Below, piece after piece: positions 7,675 to 14,079 of a stretch of 17,039 nt of DNA. The translations under genes and the position numbers were made by a program. The DNA comes from SVTX01 sp045638125. Lineage in GTDB: Bacteria > Bacillota > Clostridia > Oscillospirales > CAG-272. The notes beneath the pieces are model-generated. The model did not search any database, was not told the DNA's origin, and saw only the letters and a list, made by a program, of their open reading frames with translations. The first letter of the stretch is position 1. The number at the start of each line of letters is the position of its first letter. The stretch spans positions 1 to 17,039 of the forward strand of contig JAZUAS010000033.1 in the NCBI GenBank assembly GCA_045638125.1, written 5' to 3'.

Positions 7675-9956
7675 TGAAAAAGTTTATCAAATTAACAGCG
7701 TTGTTGCTCTGTATAGCAATGCTCACATCAACATTCGCGGGATGCGGATTGTTCAAAAAGGATGACGAGCCGGAGGATGAATTTAATCCGCCGTATCTGG
7801 AGAATTACTATGTAAATAAGCACGATCCCGTCTGCGTAACGGGCGGAATTGAAGTATACAAGTACGAAAAGGACACCGATACCTTGTGGATGGGTGGTCA
7901 CGCTTATCACGGCGGATTTGTGTTCCGTGCAAATCAGACAGGTGATGAGAAAGCTCAGGTAGATCTGCCGCTTGACGGTGCTTATGAGAATATCAGCTTT
8001 GTTATTGGTGGTCAGTGCGGAAAAATCGAAATGAAGGTCGATGAAAACGGAAACGAGGTTCCCATGTACAGCAGCTCGTATTCCTGTTCTCCTCCTACAT
8101 TGGTAGGTCAGGCAAAAGAAGTAAAGGTTGGACTTCAGTTTTGGGCAGACGATAAAATGGTTGATGAGGTTCTGTTCTCCAACTATCAAACTCCCGTCAG
8201 ATATACATATAACGTTGCCGGTGCACAAAAGTTCACCTTTAAGATCGTGGCAGGTGGCAGAGAACTTTCACCTAACGGCGTTCCGGTTCTGGAACTTACA
8301 GTTTGGGAGAGTGAGGCTCACGAAACAGGACACGTTCCTTCTCCTGCCGGTAGTCAGCCCGTACAGTTAATCAAAGATTTGAAGCCTTACCTCATTCCCT
8401 CAACCTCGGGAGCTGTGTATTATCCCAACGCTACTCCTTCCTCGGAAGGCAGAGCGCATATCAATATGTGCGGCATTAAATACGAGAACGTTATGGCAAC
8501 CTACGTTTCAATGGGAATGACCGAAAATGACAACGAGGAAATCTTCTTCAACCTTGAAGGAAAATACAATTACCTTACCTTTACCGCAGGTGTGGCTGAC
8601 AGAACTACCACGTACAGTGAGGGAACTGCATGGCTAACGGTCTATGCCGACGGAAAAATCATATATGAAGAAATATACTCATCTCATGAATTACAGAAAA
8701 AGATCACTCTTGACGTAACGGGGTGTCATCAGCTTGTATTTGCGTGGATGAGTGATGAAGGAAATATAGAATACGGAAATTCAACGGGAAATTATTTCGG
8801 AATCGGTGACGCTTATGTTGCAACTACCGAAGCAGCACTGAATACTATAAAGTATTCCTCTCGTGATCTGCCCGACAGACCTGTTAAGATGATGTCCGAG
8901 CTTGGCGCATTCAGCATTTTCAGCAATATGCAGGATGATGCGATTTTTGATGGCTCAACGCAGTTCCATACGTTTTCTATGGGCGGTGTAAAATATAATG
9001 AGGGCATTATGCTTCATTCTACGAACACAATGCTTCAAACCAAACCTGCTAATGCTTCCTTTAATCTTGATGGTAAATATGACACTATATCCTTTGTTAC
9101 GGGACATATCTCCAACAGTAATGTTTACGAAAATGAACAGCTTGAGATCTATGCAGACGGAAAACTCATTAAAACCATCGATGTCAAGTGTACGATGCTT
9201 CCGCAAGAGTATATCGTTGATGTTACAGGATGCAAACATCTTGAATTTGTTTCGGGTAAGCTTACGAACCAGCTATATGAGCGCCCCGTAATTGGTATTG
9301 CAAATCTTGTTGCATATCCCGACGGATATGTTGAGACCGATCTCTTCCCCGAGAGAACGCCGGCTGATTTCGGTACTACCTGTGACCTTATCGACACCTT
9401 TGGTTTCTATGATGTTTATAATTCTCACGTCAGTAAGCTGGTTGGAGCTGTTAGCGTGGTGGATGGTTATTATGATGGCACAACCAATAAAAATACGTTT
9501 ACCGTTGGTGGCAAAACCTATAACAAGGGCATTCTCCTTCAAACCAATGTTCACCTTGAGCTTGATATGGCAGGGCTTGCCGGCTCGGTGGTGCTTGGCA
9601 GTATGTTTGGCGGTTGGGGATGGTCGATCCTTGCTTTTGCGACCGCAGGCGAAGCCCACGAATCCGCCTTCGCTATGGCGAATATCAAGGACAGCGGATA
9701 TACCTCTGTAACCTTTACGGTTGCAATGCAGCACGATAGAACGGGTGAGGCGTTCATTGATGACGAGACAACACTGATGATCGGAGCAGACGACGAATGC
9801 GTGAAAGAAATTACACTTTCGAAGGATATGGAACCCACCACATATACCGTGGAACTCGGTGAGGATTGCGAAAGACTTATGTTCTGGCTCAACTGTGCTC
9901 CCGAGGACAACGGCTCGCACACCTACGCGATCTACGATATTACGTTGAATAAATAA
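7674..9956 (+). CDS. Lipoprotein with four NPCBM-like domains
   Basis: Predicted surface lipoprotein of 760 residues. The signal peptide ends in FAGC (lipid-anchored Cys 24), followed by a short acidic linker. The rest is four NPCBM-like carbohydrate-binding units: about residues 55-210, 230-382, 401-548 and 569-758. The clearest are units 3 and 4, with F-S-M-GG-x-x-YN-x-GI-x-L, then F-N-LDGKYDTISFVTG, LEIYADGKLI and an I-V-DVTGC-x-x-L-E-F core; unit 2 repeats NLEGKYNYLTFTAG and LTVYADGK. NPCBM domains bind glycans in glycoside hydrolases, but no catalytic domain is present. Unit 4 holds an unusual Gly/Ala-rich hydrophobic stretch (about 634-668) that is not part of the fold. The start overlaps the preceding stop. 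Probably a cell-surface glycan-binding protein, though the ligand is unknown. Confidence 0.88.
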   Translation: MKKFIKLTALLLCIAMLTSTFAGCGLFKKDDEPEDEFNPPYLENYYVNKHDPVCVTGGIEVYKYEKDTDTLWMGGHAYHGGFVFRANQTGDEKAQVDLPLDGAYENISFVIGGQCGKIEMKVDENGNEVPMYSSSYSCSPPTLVGQAKEVKVGLQFWADDKMVDEVLFSNYQTPVRYTYNVAGAQKFTFKIVAGGRELSPNGVPVLELTVWESEAHETGHVPSPAGSQPVQLIKDLKPYLIPSTSGAVYYPNATPSSEGRAHINMCGIKYENVMATYVSMGMTENDNEEIFFNLEGKYNYLTFTAGVADRTTTYSEGTAWLTVYADGKIIYEEIYSSHELQKKITLDVTGCHQLVFAWMSDEGNIEYGNSTGNYFGIGDAYVATTEAALNTIKYSSRDLPDRPVKMMSELGAFSIFSNMQDDAIFDGSTQFHTFSMGGVKYNEGIMLHSTNTMLQTKPANASFNLDGKYDTISFVTGHISNSNVYENEQLEIYADGKLIKTIDVKCTMLPQEYIVDVTGCKHLEFVSGKLTNQLYERPVIGIANLVAYPDGYVETDLFPERTPADFGTTCDLIDTFGFYDVYNSHVSKLVGAVSVVDGYYDGTTNKNTFTVGGKTYNKGILLQTNVHLELDMAGLAGSVVLGSMFGGWGWSILAFATAGEAHESAFAMANIKDSGYTSVTFTVAMQHDRTGEAFIDDETTLMIGADDECVKEITLSKDMEPTTYTVELGEDCERLMFWLNCAPEDNGSHTYAIYDITLNK

Positions 9957-9969
9957 GGAGGAATAGTTT

Positions 9970-11349
9970 ATGTACGTATATTGTGCTTATTGCGGCAAAC
10001 AGATCGATACAGACAGACAAAAATACTATAGCCCTTCGATTTGGAGCGGTGATACGAATTATTATTGTGATATGTACAATTGTTACAGCAAGTACAGAGA
10101 TAAAAAACAAAAAGAAAGATTTGAAGCTAAACCGAGCCGATCGACAAGCTCAAGCTCAATCAGTAGCTATGAGTACGATCAGTCCCTAACCTATGAGGAA
10201 TTAAGATTTTCAGACGGCTCAAGATACGTCGGTGAAACGGTAAACGGCAAGAGGCATGGAAAGGGCACGAACTATTTTCCTAACGGTACCCGTTATGAGG
10301 GTGCGTGGGAAAATGGATATATGAATGGGCATGGCATCTGTGTATATGCTGACGGAAAAAGATACGAAGGCATATGGGCTGACGGCAAGCGGAACGGCGA
10401 GGGAACACTTTTCTATACGGACGGAGATAAATATGCAGGAAATTGGTTCAATGACACCATGCACGGACACGGAACCTATTACTATGCAAGCGGAGCAAGG
10501 TACGAAGGCGAATGGGCAAACAACAAAAAGCAAGGCAAAGGAACATATTATTACGTAAACCCAACGGCAACCTACGACGGTGATTGGTATGACAACGTTC
10601 GGCACGGATACGGAGTGGAAGAAATACACGCGCAGGGGGGAACACAGCGATACGAGGGTGAATGGAAAAACGATAAGCGAAACGGAATGGGCAAGCTTGT
10701 CCGTATAGACGGAGAGGTTGCCGAAGGTTACTTCGAAAACGGAAAATTTGTCCGTGCGGCGAAGCTTGAGCCTTCCGCTGATGTGGAAAAACGTGACGCT
10801 TCCCCCGAGGTGATTAAGCCCACGGAGAAGAACGAAGCTAATACACCCGAACAGTCTGCGGTCAAGGATGCCGATAGGGAAATATGGGATAAGCTCATTG
10901 GTATGTCTTATGCGGAAAAAGAAGCGTTTCTTTCGTCACACCCTGAAATTACCGTTCCTGCGGGAGTTGAGAAAATTCCGCAGTATATGTTTAATAATTG
11001 CTTGAATCTGAAAAGTATTCGTTTCAATCAAGACTTGCGAGAGATCGGTCCGTGGGCATTTATGGGATGTAAGAACTTGGGGCCGACTTTGGTCATTCCG
11101 TCAAGCGTAGAAAAAGTAGGCAGATCGGCTTTTTCCACTTGTCACTCCGTGAAAAAGATCATATTGCCCAATAACATCCATATTGAAGGATGTGGCTTTA
11201 TGTGCGGTGTAACAGAGGTCGAATTTGAAACCGAGCCTCCAAAGGGAGTTGTTCTTGACAGAGGCGCGTTTTGTCTTTGCAATATGATCATGTCCAAAGA
11301 AACGCAGAAAAAGATCAAAGATTTGAATCCCAAGGCATTCAAATCATAA
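9970..11349 (+). CDS. Zinc-finger / MORN-repeat / LRR_5 fusion protein
   Basis: A 459-residue protein with three parts. The N-terminus has CAYC (Cys 5 and 8) and two more Cys at 33 and 38, probably a small zinc-binding module. After a Ser-rich linker come seven to eight MORN repeats (about residues 85-260) of the form RYEG-x-W-x-NG-x-x-x-G-x-GT-x-x-Y-x-x-G. A disordered linker (262-300) leads to a BspA-type LRR_5 domain (about 327-435). It reads ITVPAGVEKIPQYMF, then L-x-x-IGPWAF, LVIPSSVEKVGRSAF, and a degenerate last repeat. MORN and LRR units are binding scaffolds, and no catalytic site is visible. There is no signal peptide, so it should be cytoplasmic, perhaps at the membrane face. The start has AAGGAGGA 8-10 bases upstream. 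It is the second MORN protein of this run. Confidence 0.9.
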   Translation: MYVYCAYCGKQIDTDRQKYYSPSIWSGDTNYYCDMYNCYSKYRDKKQKERFEAKPSRSTSSSSISSYEYDQSLTYEELRFSDGSRYVGETVNGKRHGKGTNYFPNGTRYEGAWENGYMNGHGICVYADGKRYEGIWADGKRNGEGTLFYTDGDKYAGNWFNDTMHGHGTYYYASGARYEGEWANNKKQGKGTYYYVNPTATYDGDWYDNVRHGYGVEEIHAQGGTQRYEGEWKNDKRNGMGKLVRIDGEVAEGYFENGKFVRAAKLEPSADVEKRDASPEVIKPTEKNEANTPEQSAVKDADREIWDKLIGMSYAEKEAFLSSHPEITVPAGVEKIPQYMFNNCLNLKSIRFNQDLREIGPWAFMGCKNLGPTLVIPSSVEKVGRSAFSTCHSVKKIILPNNIHIEGCGFMCGVTEVEFETEPPKGVVLDRGAFCLCNMIMSKETQKKIKDLNPKAFKS

Positions 11350-11364
11350 AGAAGGAGTCAAGCT

Positions 11365-11685
11365 ATGGATACTTATTTGTTATTCATGAAATGGGACTAC
11401 AAATACGACAAGGAAAGCACTTGGTTTGACGAGGACCACGGCGAAAACGAATATGAGTTGATCGAAGGCGCGTCATACAAGCTTCCTCACATAAGTGATA
11501 AAAGCATTGAGATCCGTTCGGTTGTGACGGAAGGCGATACTGTCAAGGCAGAGATCTACGTGGATCACGAAACGTATACTATCGGCAATAACGACGAGAG
11601 TGTCGTTGCATACGCGTACGACGACTATATGGTTGCAGGAGACTCTGTTTCCCAAACTCTCCGTATTGAGCTTACGATTAAGTAA
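11365..11685 (+). CDS. Unknown small beta-rich acidic protein, 106 residues
   Basis: Not recognised. A soluble, acidic protein with alternating hydrophobic and polar stretches typical of a beta-sandwich: YLLFMKWDYKY (4-14), SIEIRSVVTEGDTVKAEIYV (47-66), SVVAYAYDDYMV (79-90) and SQTLRIELTIK (96-106). The second segment resembles parts of the proteins starting at 4557 and 6760, so the three may share a fold. Tyr and Asp are abundant. The AAGGAG site is 8-9 bases before the ATG. It lies 15 bp after the MORN/LRR gene and 21 bp before the TPR-like gene. No catalytic or metal site is visible. It could be an adaptor or ligand-binding module; this cannot be decided from sequence alone. Confidence 0.75.
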   Translation: MDTYLLFMKWDYKYDKESTWFDEDHGENEYELIEGASYKLPHISDKSIEIRSVVTEGDTVKAEIYVDHETYTIGNNDESVVAYAYDDYMVAGDSVSQTLRIELTIK

Positions 11686-11706
11686 AAGGAAAAGGAGCGT
11701 GAGTGT

Positions 11707-12372
11707 ATGCCGTTTACAGAAGAAAGAGCCGAAAGACTCAAAGAGCTTTTTGAGTTGATTGAGAAAAACGGTGACTATAATGCTTATGAGCTGACATATA
11801 GGGCTGTTCCGTATCTCAAAGAAACCGAAGAGATCGTAGAAGCTCAGCTTGCGTCGGAAAGTCCTTATGACAAGGTAACGCTGCTCGACAGCGCAACGAT
11901 CATGCGTTACCTTGCCGAAGCCTACGACCGTCTCGGAAGATTTGCGGTATCGGTGCGCTACTACCAAAGAGCGATTGAGCTTGCCGCTAAGCTCTACACG
12001 ATGTACGGTGAGGAAATGCAGGACAGCAGCGGAATGATATACAACGCACTCAAGGCACGGAATTATTACGTTGACGACGATTGCGAGGATCTTCGAGAGC
12101 AGGCTCTCGTATTTCTACCGAAGGTTATTGTTGACGATGTTTTCAACACGGTTATGAACCGTCGCAGAAACCTCAAGCACGATCCCGTGGAAATGACCGA
12201 GGAATACCTCGCCGTGATCGACGAGGTTGACGAGAAGATCGAAAAGAACCGTGAATATCGCGGCTTCGGCTCGTGCCATCACGTGTGGAGCCTCAAGACC
12301 GATTACCTCGCCGAAAAAGGCATCACGTGGCGCTCTCCCGACGTTCTCAATCCAAGAGTCAGATTTGATTAA
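11707..12372 (+). CDS. TPR-like helical protein with C-terminal W/LNP motif
   Basis: A 221-residue cytoplasmic helical protein. The centre has a TPR-like pair, about residues 66-96: YLAEAYDRLGRFAVSVRYY followed by QRAIELAAKLY. The C-terminus carries GFGSCHH (187-192), then the pattern W-x-x-K-x-x-x-L-x-x-x-GI-x-WRSP-x-x-LNP-x-V-x-FD. I recognise this ending from other hypothetical proteins of gut Clostridia, but no function is known. The Cys-His-His cluster could bind metal. The ribosome binding site is AAGGAG, 10-11 bases before the ATG. It is the last gene of the run: a stem-loop lies 9 bases after the stop. As the final gene it may be expressed at a lower level than the first ones. Confidence 0.8.
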   Translation: MPFTEERAERLKELFELIEKNGDYNAYELTYRAVPYLKETEEIVEAQLASESPYDKVTLLDSATIMRYLAEAYDRLGRFAVSVRYYQRAIELAAKLYTMYGEEMQDSSGMIYNALKARNYYVDDDCEDLREQALVFLPKVIVDDVFNTVMNRRRNLKHDPVEMTEEYLAVIDEVDEKIEKNREYRGFGSCHHVWSLKTDYLAEKGITWRSPDVLNPRVRFD

Positions 12373-12381
12373 AACACTTAA

Positions 12382-12410
12382 AGCCGCCAAGTCGAAAAAA
12401 CTTGGCGGCT
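12382..12410 (+). terminator. Stem-loop terminator closing the long run
   Basis: AGCCGCCAAG (12382-12391) pairs perfectly with CTTGGCGGCT (12401-12410) around a 9-base loop. The following bases are T/A-rich (ATACTTATATATTC) rather than a clean U tract, so intrinsic termination may be partial. Its place 9 bases after the last stop of the fourteen-gene run supports the call. Confidence 0.7.
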
Positions 12411-12435
12411 ATACTTATATATTCACTTTACCCCC

Positions 12436-12466
12436 TTGACTTTTTTCCCTTTTAGAGTGATATATG
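12436..12466 (+). promoter_or_regulatory. Possible promoter for the DUF4314 gene
   Basis: TTGACT (12436-12441) could be a -35 box, with TATATG (12461-12466) as a weak -10 after a long 19-base spacer. It lies between the terminator and the next ribosome binding site, where a promoter is expected. Confidence 0.35.
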
Positions 12467-12494
12467 TAGTACCCAAAATAAAGGAGGAAGTCAT

Positions 12495-12725
12495 ATGAAT
12501 TTCATAAGCAAAGAAGCATTACAACGTATCCGTGAGGAGTACCCTGTCGGGACAAGGGTGGAACTGACAAAGATGAACGACCCATACCGCACTGACCTTG
12601 TTCCCGGTTGCAGGGGTACGGTTCGGTTTGTTGACGATATGGGCACCATCCACGTGAGCTGGGATATAGGTTCAAGCCTTGGTGTTGTATACGGTGAGGA
12701 TGCGTGTAAAGTTATAAAAGAATAA
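12495..12725 (+). CDS. DUF4314-family protein
   Basis: A 76-residue protein matching the pattern of DUF4314. It has VGTRVEL (18-24), a NDPYRTDLVPGCRGTV block (28-43) and DDMGTIHVSWDIGSSLGVVYGED (47-69). These short SH3-like beta proteins are commonly found in conjugative and integrative elements of Clostridia; their function is not established. The start has a perfect AAGGAGGA site 6-7 bases upstream. It is followed, in the same frame and past two stops, by a relic of a serine recombinase, which strengthens the mobile-element context. No other conjugation gene is present in the window, so it is either a leftover of an element or part of one continuing elsewhere. Confidence 0.85.
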   Translation: MNFISKEALQRIREEYPVGTRVELTKMNDPYRTDLVPGCRGTVRFVDDMGTIHVSWDIGSSLGVVYGEDACKVIKE

Positions 12726-12728
12726 TAA

Positions 12729-12845
12729 GCACTGTACATCGCTGATTTTTTTACAGGCAAGCAAGTTCCCAACCGCGGGCAGTGCGAAAGTTACCTATTC
12801 AAAGACCATCACCCGGCGATAATTCCAAGAGGGATGCGTGAATAG
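12729..12845 (+). pseudogene. Relic of a large serine recombinase
   Basis: In the frame starting at 12729 the sequence reads ALYIADFFTGKQVPNRGQ ... YLFKDHHPAIIPRGMRE and then stops (TAG 12843-12845). This matches a conserved block of the PF07508 Recombinase domain of large serine integrases, of the type TYTVDFLTKKRVKNEGQ ... YYVEDSHPAIIPRE-x-F. About 38 codons remain; the catalytic N-terminus and the rest of the DNA-binding part are missing. The fragment begins right after the DUF4314 stop. The stop lies just where the promoter of the next gene starts. It marks the scar of an older integrated element. The family call is from memory of the motif. Confidence 0.7.
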
Positions 12846-12847
12846 GT
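12793..12847 (+). repeat. 8-bp inverted repeat around the recombinase relic end
   Basis: ACCTATTC (12793-12800) and GAATAGGT (12840-12847) are perfect inverted copies separated by 39 bases, with a nested CATC/GATG pair inside. The right arm touches the -35 box of the following promoter. It may be a chance feature of the relic or an operator. Confidence 0.35.
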
Positions 12848-12875
12848 TGAAAATAGACGAAAATTGTGGTATAAT
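12847..12875 (+). promoter_or_regulatory. Promoter of the truncated HTH gene
   Basis: TTGAAA (12847-12852), a 17-base spacer, and TATAAT (12870-12875). This is close to the sigma-A consensus and lies about 90 bases before the start codon of the HTH gene. Confidence 0.75.
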
Positions 12876-12891
12876 GTATGTAAAATACGTT

Positions 12892-12910
12892 TGTCACATT
12901 GATGTCACAT
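12892..12910 (+). promoter_or_regulatory. Tandem TGTCACAT sites, possible operator
   Basis: TGTCACAT occurs at 12892-12899 and 12903-12910, an 11-bp period, or one DNA helical turn. The pair lies just downstream of the expected transcription start. Direct repeats on one face of the helix in front of an XRE-type gene suggest binding by this or a related repressor; this is inference. Confidence 0.4.
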
Positions 12911-12967
12911 CGTTATCGCTTATATTTTCACCATGTGTATAGTAAAATTATATCGGAGGTGATCTCA

Positions 12968-13108
12968 ATGGAATTAAAAGATAGGCTCAAAGAGCTAAGA
13001 GCAAATGCCAATCTAACACAAGAGGATTTAGCAAATCAGATTTTTGTTTCTCGTAAAAGCCTGCTACGCACTATGTACGCACAGACTTATAACGACTTTA
13101 AGCGGTGA
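12968..13108 (+). pseudogene. Truncated XRE-type HTH regulator
   Basis: A 46-residue reading frame with an excellent GGAGGTGAT site before the ATG. Residues 1-30 are the start of a Cro/C1-type HTH domain (MELKDRLKELRANANLTQEDLANQIFVSRK pattern, including the LTQEDLA turn). The normal continuation (T-I-S-N-W-E-x-G) is replaced by an unrelated SLLRTMYAQTYNDFKR and a stop, so the recognition helix is cut and the last helices are missing. It therefore cannot fold as a normal XRE domain. The intact promoter and ribosome binding site suggest recent truncation by a deletion or insertion joint near 13055. It may have controlled the serine recombinase element or the genes that follow. Confidence 0.7.
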
Positions 13109-13128
13109 GCTGAAAATGCTTGCCGCTT
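13100..13128 (+). terminator. Stem-loop after the HTH remnant
   Basis: AAGCGGTGAGC (13100-13110) pairs with GCTTGCCGCTT (13118-13128) in an 11-bp stem with two wobble pairs and a 7-base loop. The bases that follow (TTGTTGCGTTTTG) are only moderately T-rich. It overlaps the stop codon of the truncated frame and precedes the next promoter, which fits a terminator. Confidence 0.5.
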
Positions 13129-13164
13129 TGTTGCGTTTTGAGAAATCACCTAGTACGCAAAATA

Positions 13165-13193
13165 TTGACTATTTGCCGTTTTTGTGATATAAT
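13165..13193 (+). promoter_or_regulatory. Strong promoter of the HNH cassette
   Basis: TTGACT (13165-13170), a 17-base spacer, and a perfect TATAAT (13188-13193). It lies 31 bases before the start codon of the HNH-like gene, so the transcript has a short leader. This is the best promoter in the window. Confidence 0.85.
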
Positions 13194-13224
13194 TTCTTTA
13201 TAAAAATTGAGGTGGGAGGTAGTT

Positions 13225-14040
13225 ATGAAAAAACATATTGGTAAATGTGCATTGTGTCGCAATGAATGCGAACTTTCGTTTGAGCATATCCCGCCGCACT
13301 CATCATTTAACTCCTCTCCCGCAAAGCCCGTAACGGGCGATAAGCTAATGATCGATGATGATAGAATGCCTTGGGAGATAGACGGACTTCCTTACACTAA
13401 TCAGCAAAGAGGTATGGGTAAATATTCTCTTTGTGCGTCGTGTAACAATCTCACAGGAACGTGGTATGGTGACGATTATAAACTTATGGCTCATATTATC
13501 AACCACACATTACGTGAGCCTATTGAGCCTGACGTTAACGGGATTGGAATTCGTGAAATCCATCCGTTGCGGTTTATTAAGCAGGCTATTTCAATGTTCT
13601 GCTCTATAAATAATGGCAATGACCCGAGGTTTGAGCCGCTACGCAAGTTCGTGTTGGACAAAGATTCAGTCGGCTTGGATAAAAGTAAGTACAAGCTGTG
13701 CATGTATTTCACCAAAAGCAATATGATTAAATACGCACCGCTTTCAGTACTTTTGATGATGGGGGATGGGAAATTTGAGTCTATCGCATTAAGCGAAATA
13801 ACCGCTTACCCGCTTGGATTTCTTCTTTATTTCGACCCTTTTCCCTCGTGGAAATATGAAGGTATAGACATTACCAACTTTGCCGATTGCAAATATGATG
13901 ATAAAGCCACGGTAGAGATGCCTTTATGCATAAAAGAAGTAAATGATGTTTTCCCCGCACATTACCGTACCAAGGAAGAAATCATAGAGTGCGTTGAGAA
14001 AAATAAAAAGTGGGCGGAGGAAAATGATATCCCACGGTAA
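13225..14040 (+). CDS. HNH-like zinc nuclease-fold protein
   Basis: A 271-residue soluble protein. Residues 8-82 look like an HNH (beta-beta-alpha-metal) domain: CALC (Cys 8 and 11), FEHIPPHSSF with the candidate catalytic His 21, then LCASCNN (Cys 70 and 73, Asn 74/75) and TGTWYGDDY. The two Cys pairs would hold a structural zinc, as in HNH nucleases of restriction and defence systems. The spacing between the halves is longer than usual, which leaves some doubt about activity. The remaining ~190 residues are unrecognised. The ATG is chosen because GGGAGG lies 6-7 bases before it. It has its own strong promoter and is followed after 39 bp by a helical gene with a HEPN-like motif, so the two form a small operon. 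Likely role: nucleic acid cleavage in defence, by inference. Confidence 0.75.
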   Translation: MKKHIGKCALCRNECELSFEHIPPHSSFNSSPAKPVTGDKLMIDDDRMPWEIDGLPYTNQQRGMGKYSLCASCNNLTGTWYGDDYKLMAHIINHTLREPIEPDVNGIGIREIHPLRFIKQAISMFCSINNGNDPRFEPLRKFVLDKDSVGLDKSKYKLCMYFTKSNMIKYAPLSVLLMMGDGKFESIALSEITAYPLGFLLYFDPFPSWKYEGIDITNFADCKYDDKATVEMPLCIKEVNDVFPAHYRTKEEIIECVEKNKKWAEENDIPR

Positions 14041-14067
14041 TAAAAATGAAAAACATAAAAAACATAT

Positions 14068-14072
14068 AGGAG
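14068..14072 (+). promoter_or_regulatory. Ribosome binding site that sets a TTG start
   Basis: AGGAG ends 7 bases before TTG at 14080. No ATG is available nearby in frame, so this site supports TTG as the true initiation codon of the downstream gene. A rare start may keep its translation low relative to the HNH gene. Confidence 0.7.
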
Positions 14073-14079
14073 CATAAAT

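Noticed and set aside
9292..9711. 139-codon + strand frame inside the NPCBM lipoprotein
   Set aside because: It overlaps a well-supported gene in another frame and has no start signals or known motifs.
12899..13108. Longer 69-codon version of the HTH gene from an earlier ATG
   Set aside because: The upstream ATG lacks a ribosome binding site and lies in the operator-like repeats, while the ATG at 12968 has a perfect GGAGGTGAT site.
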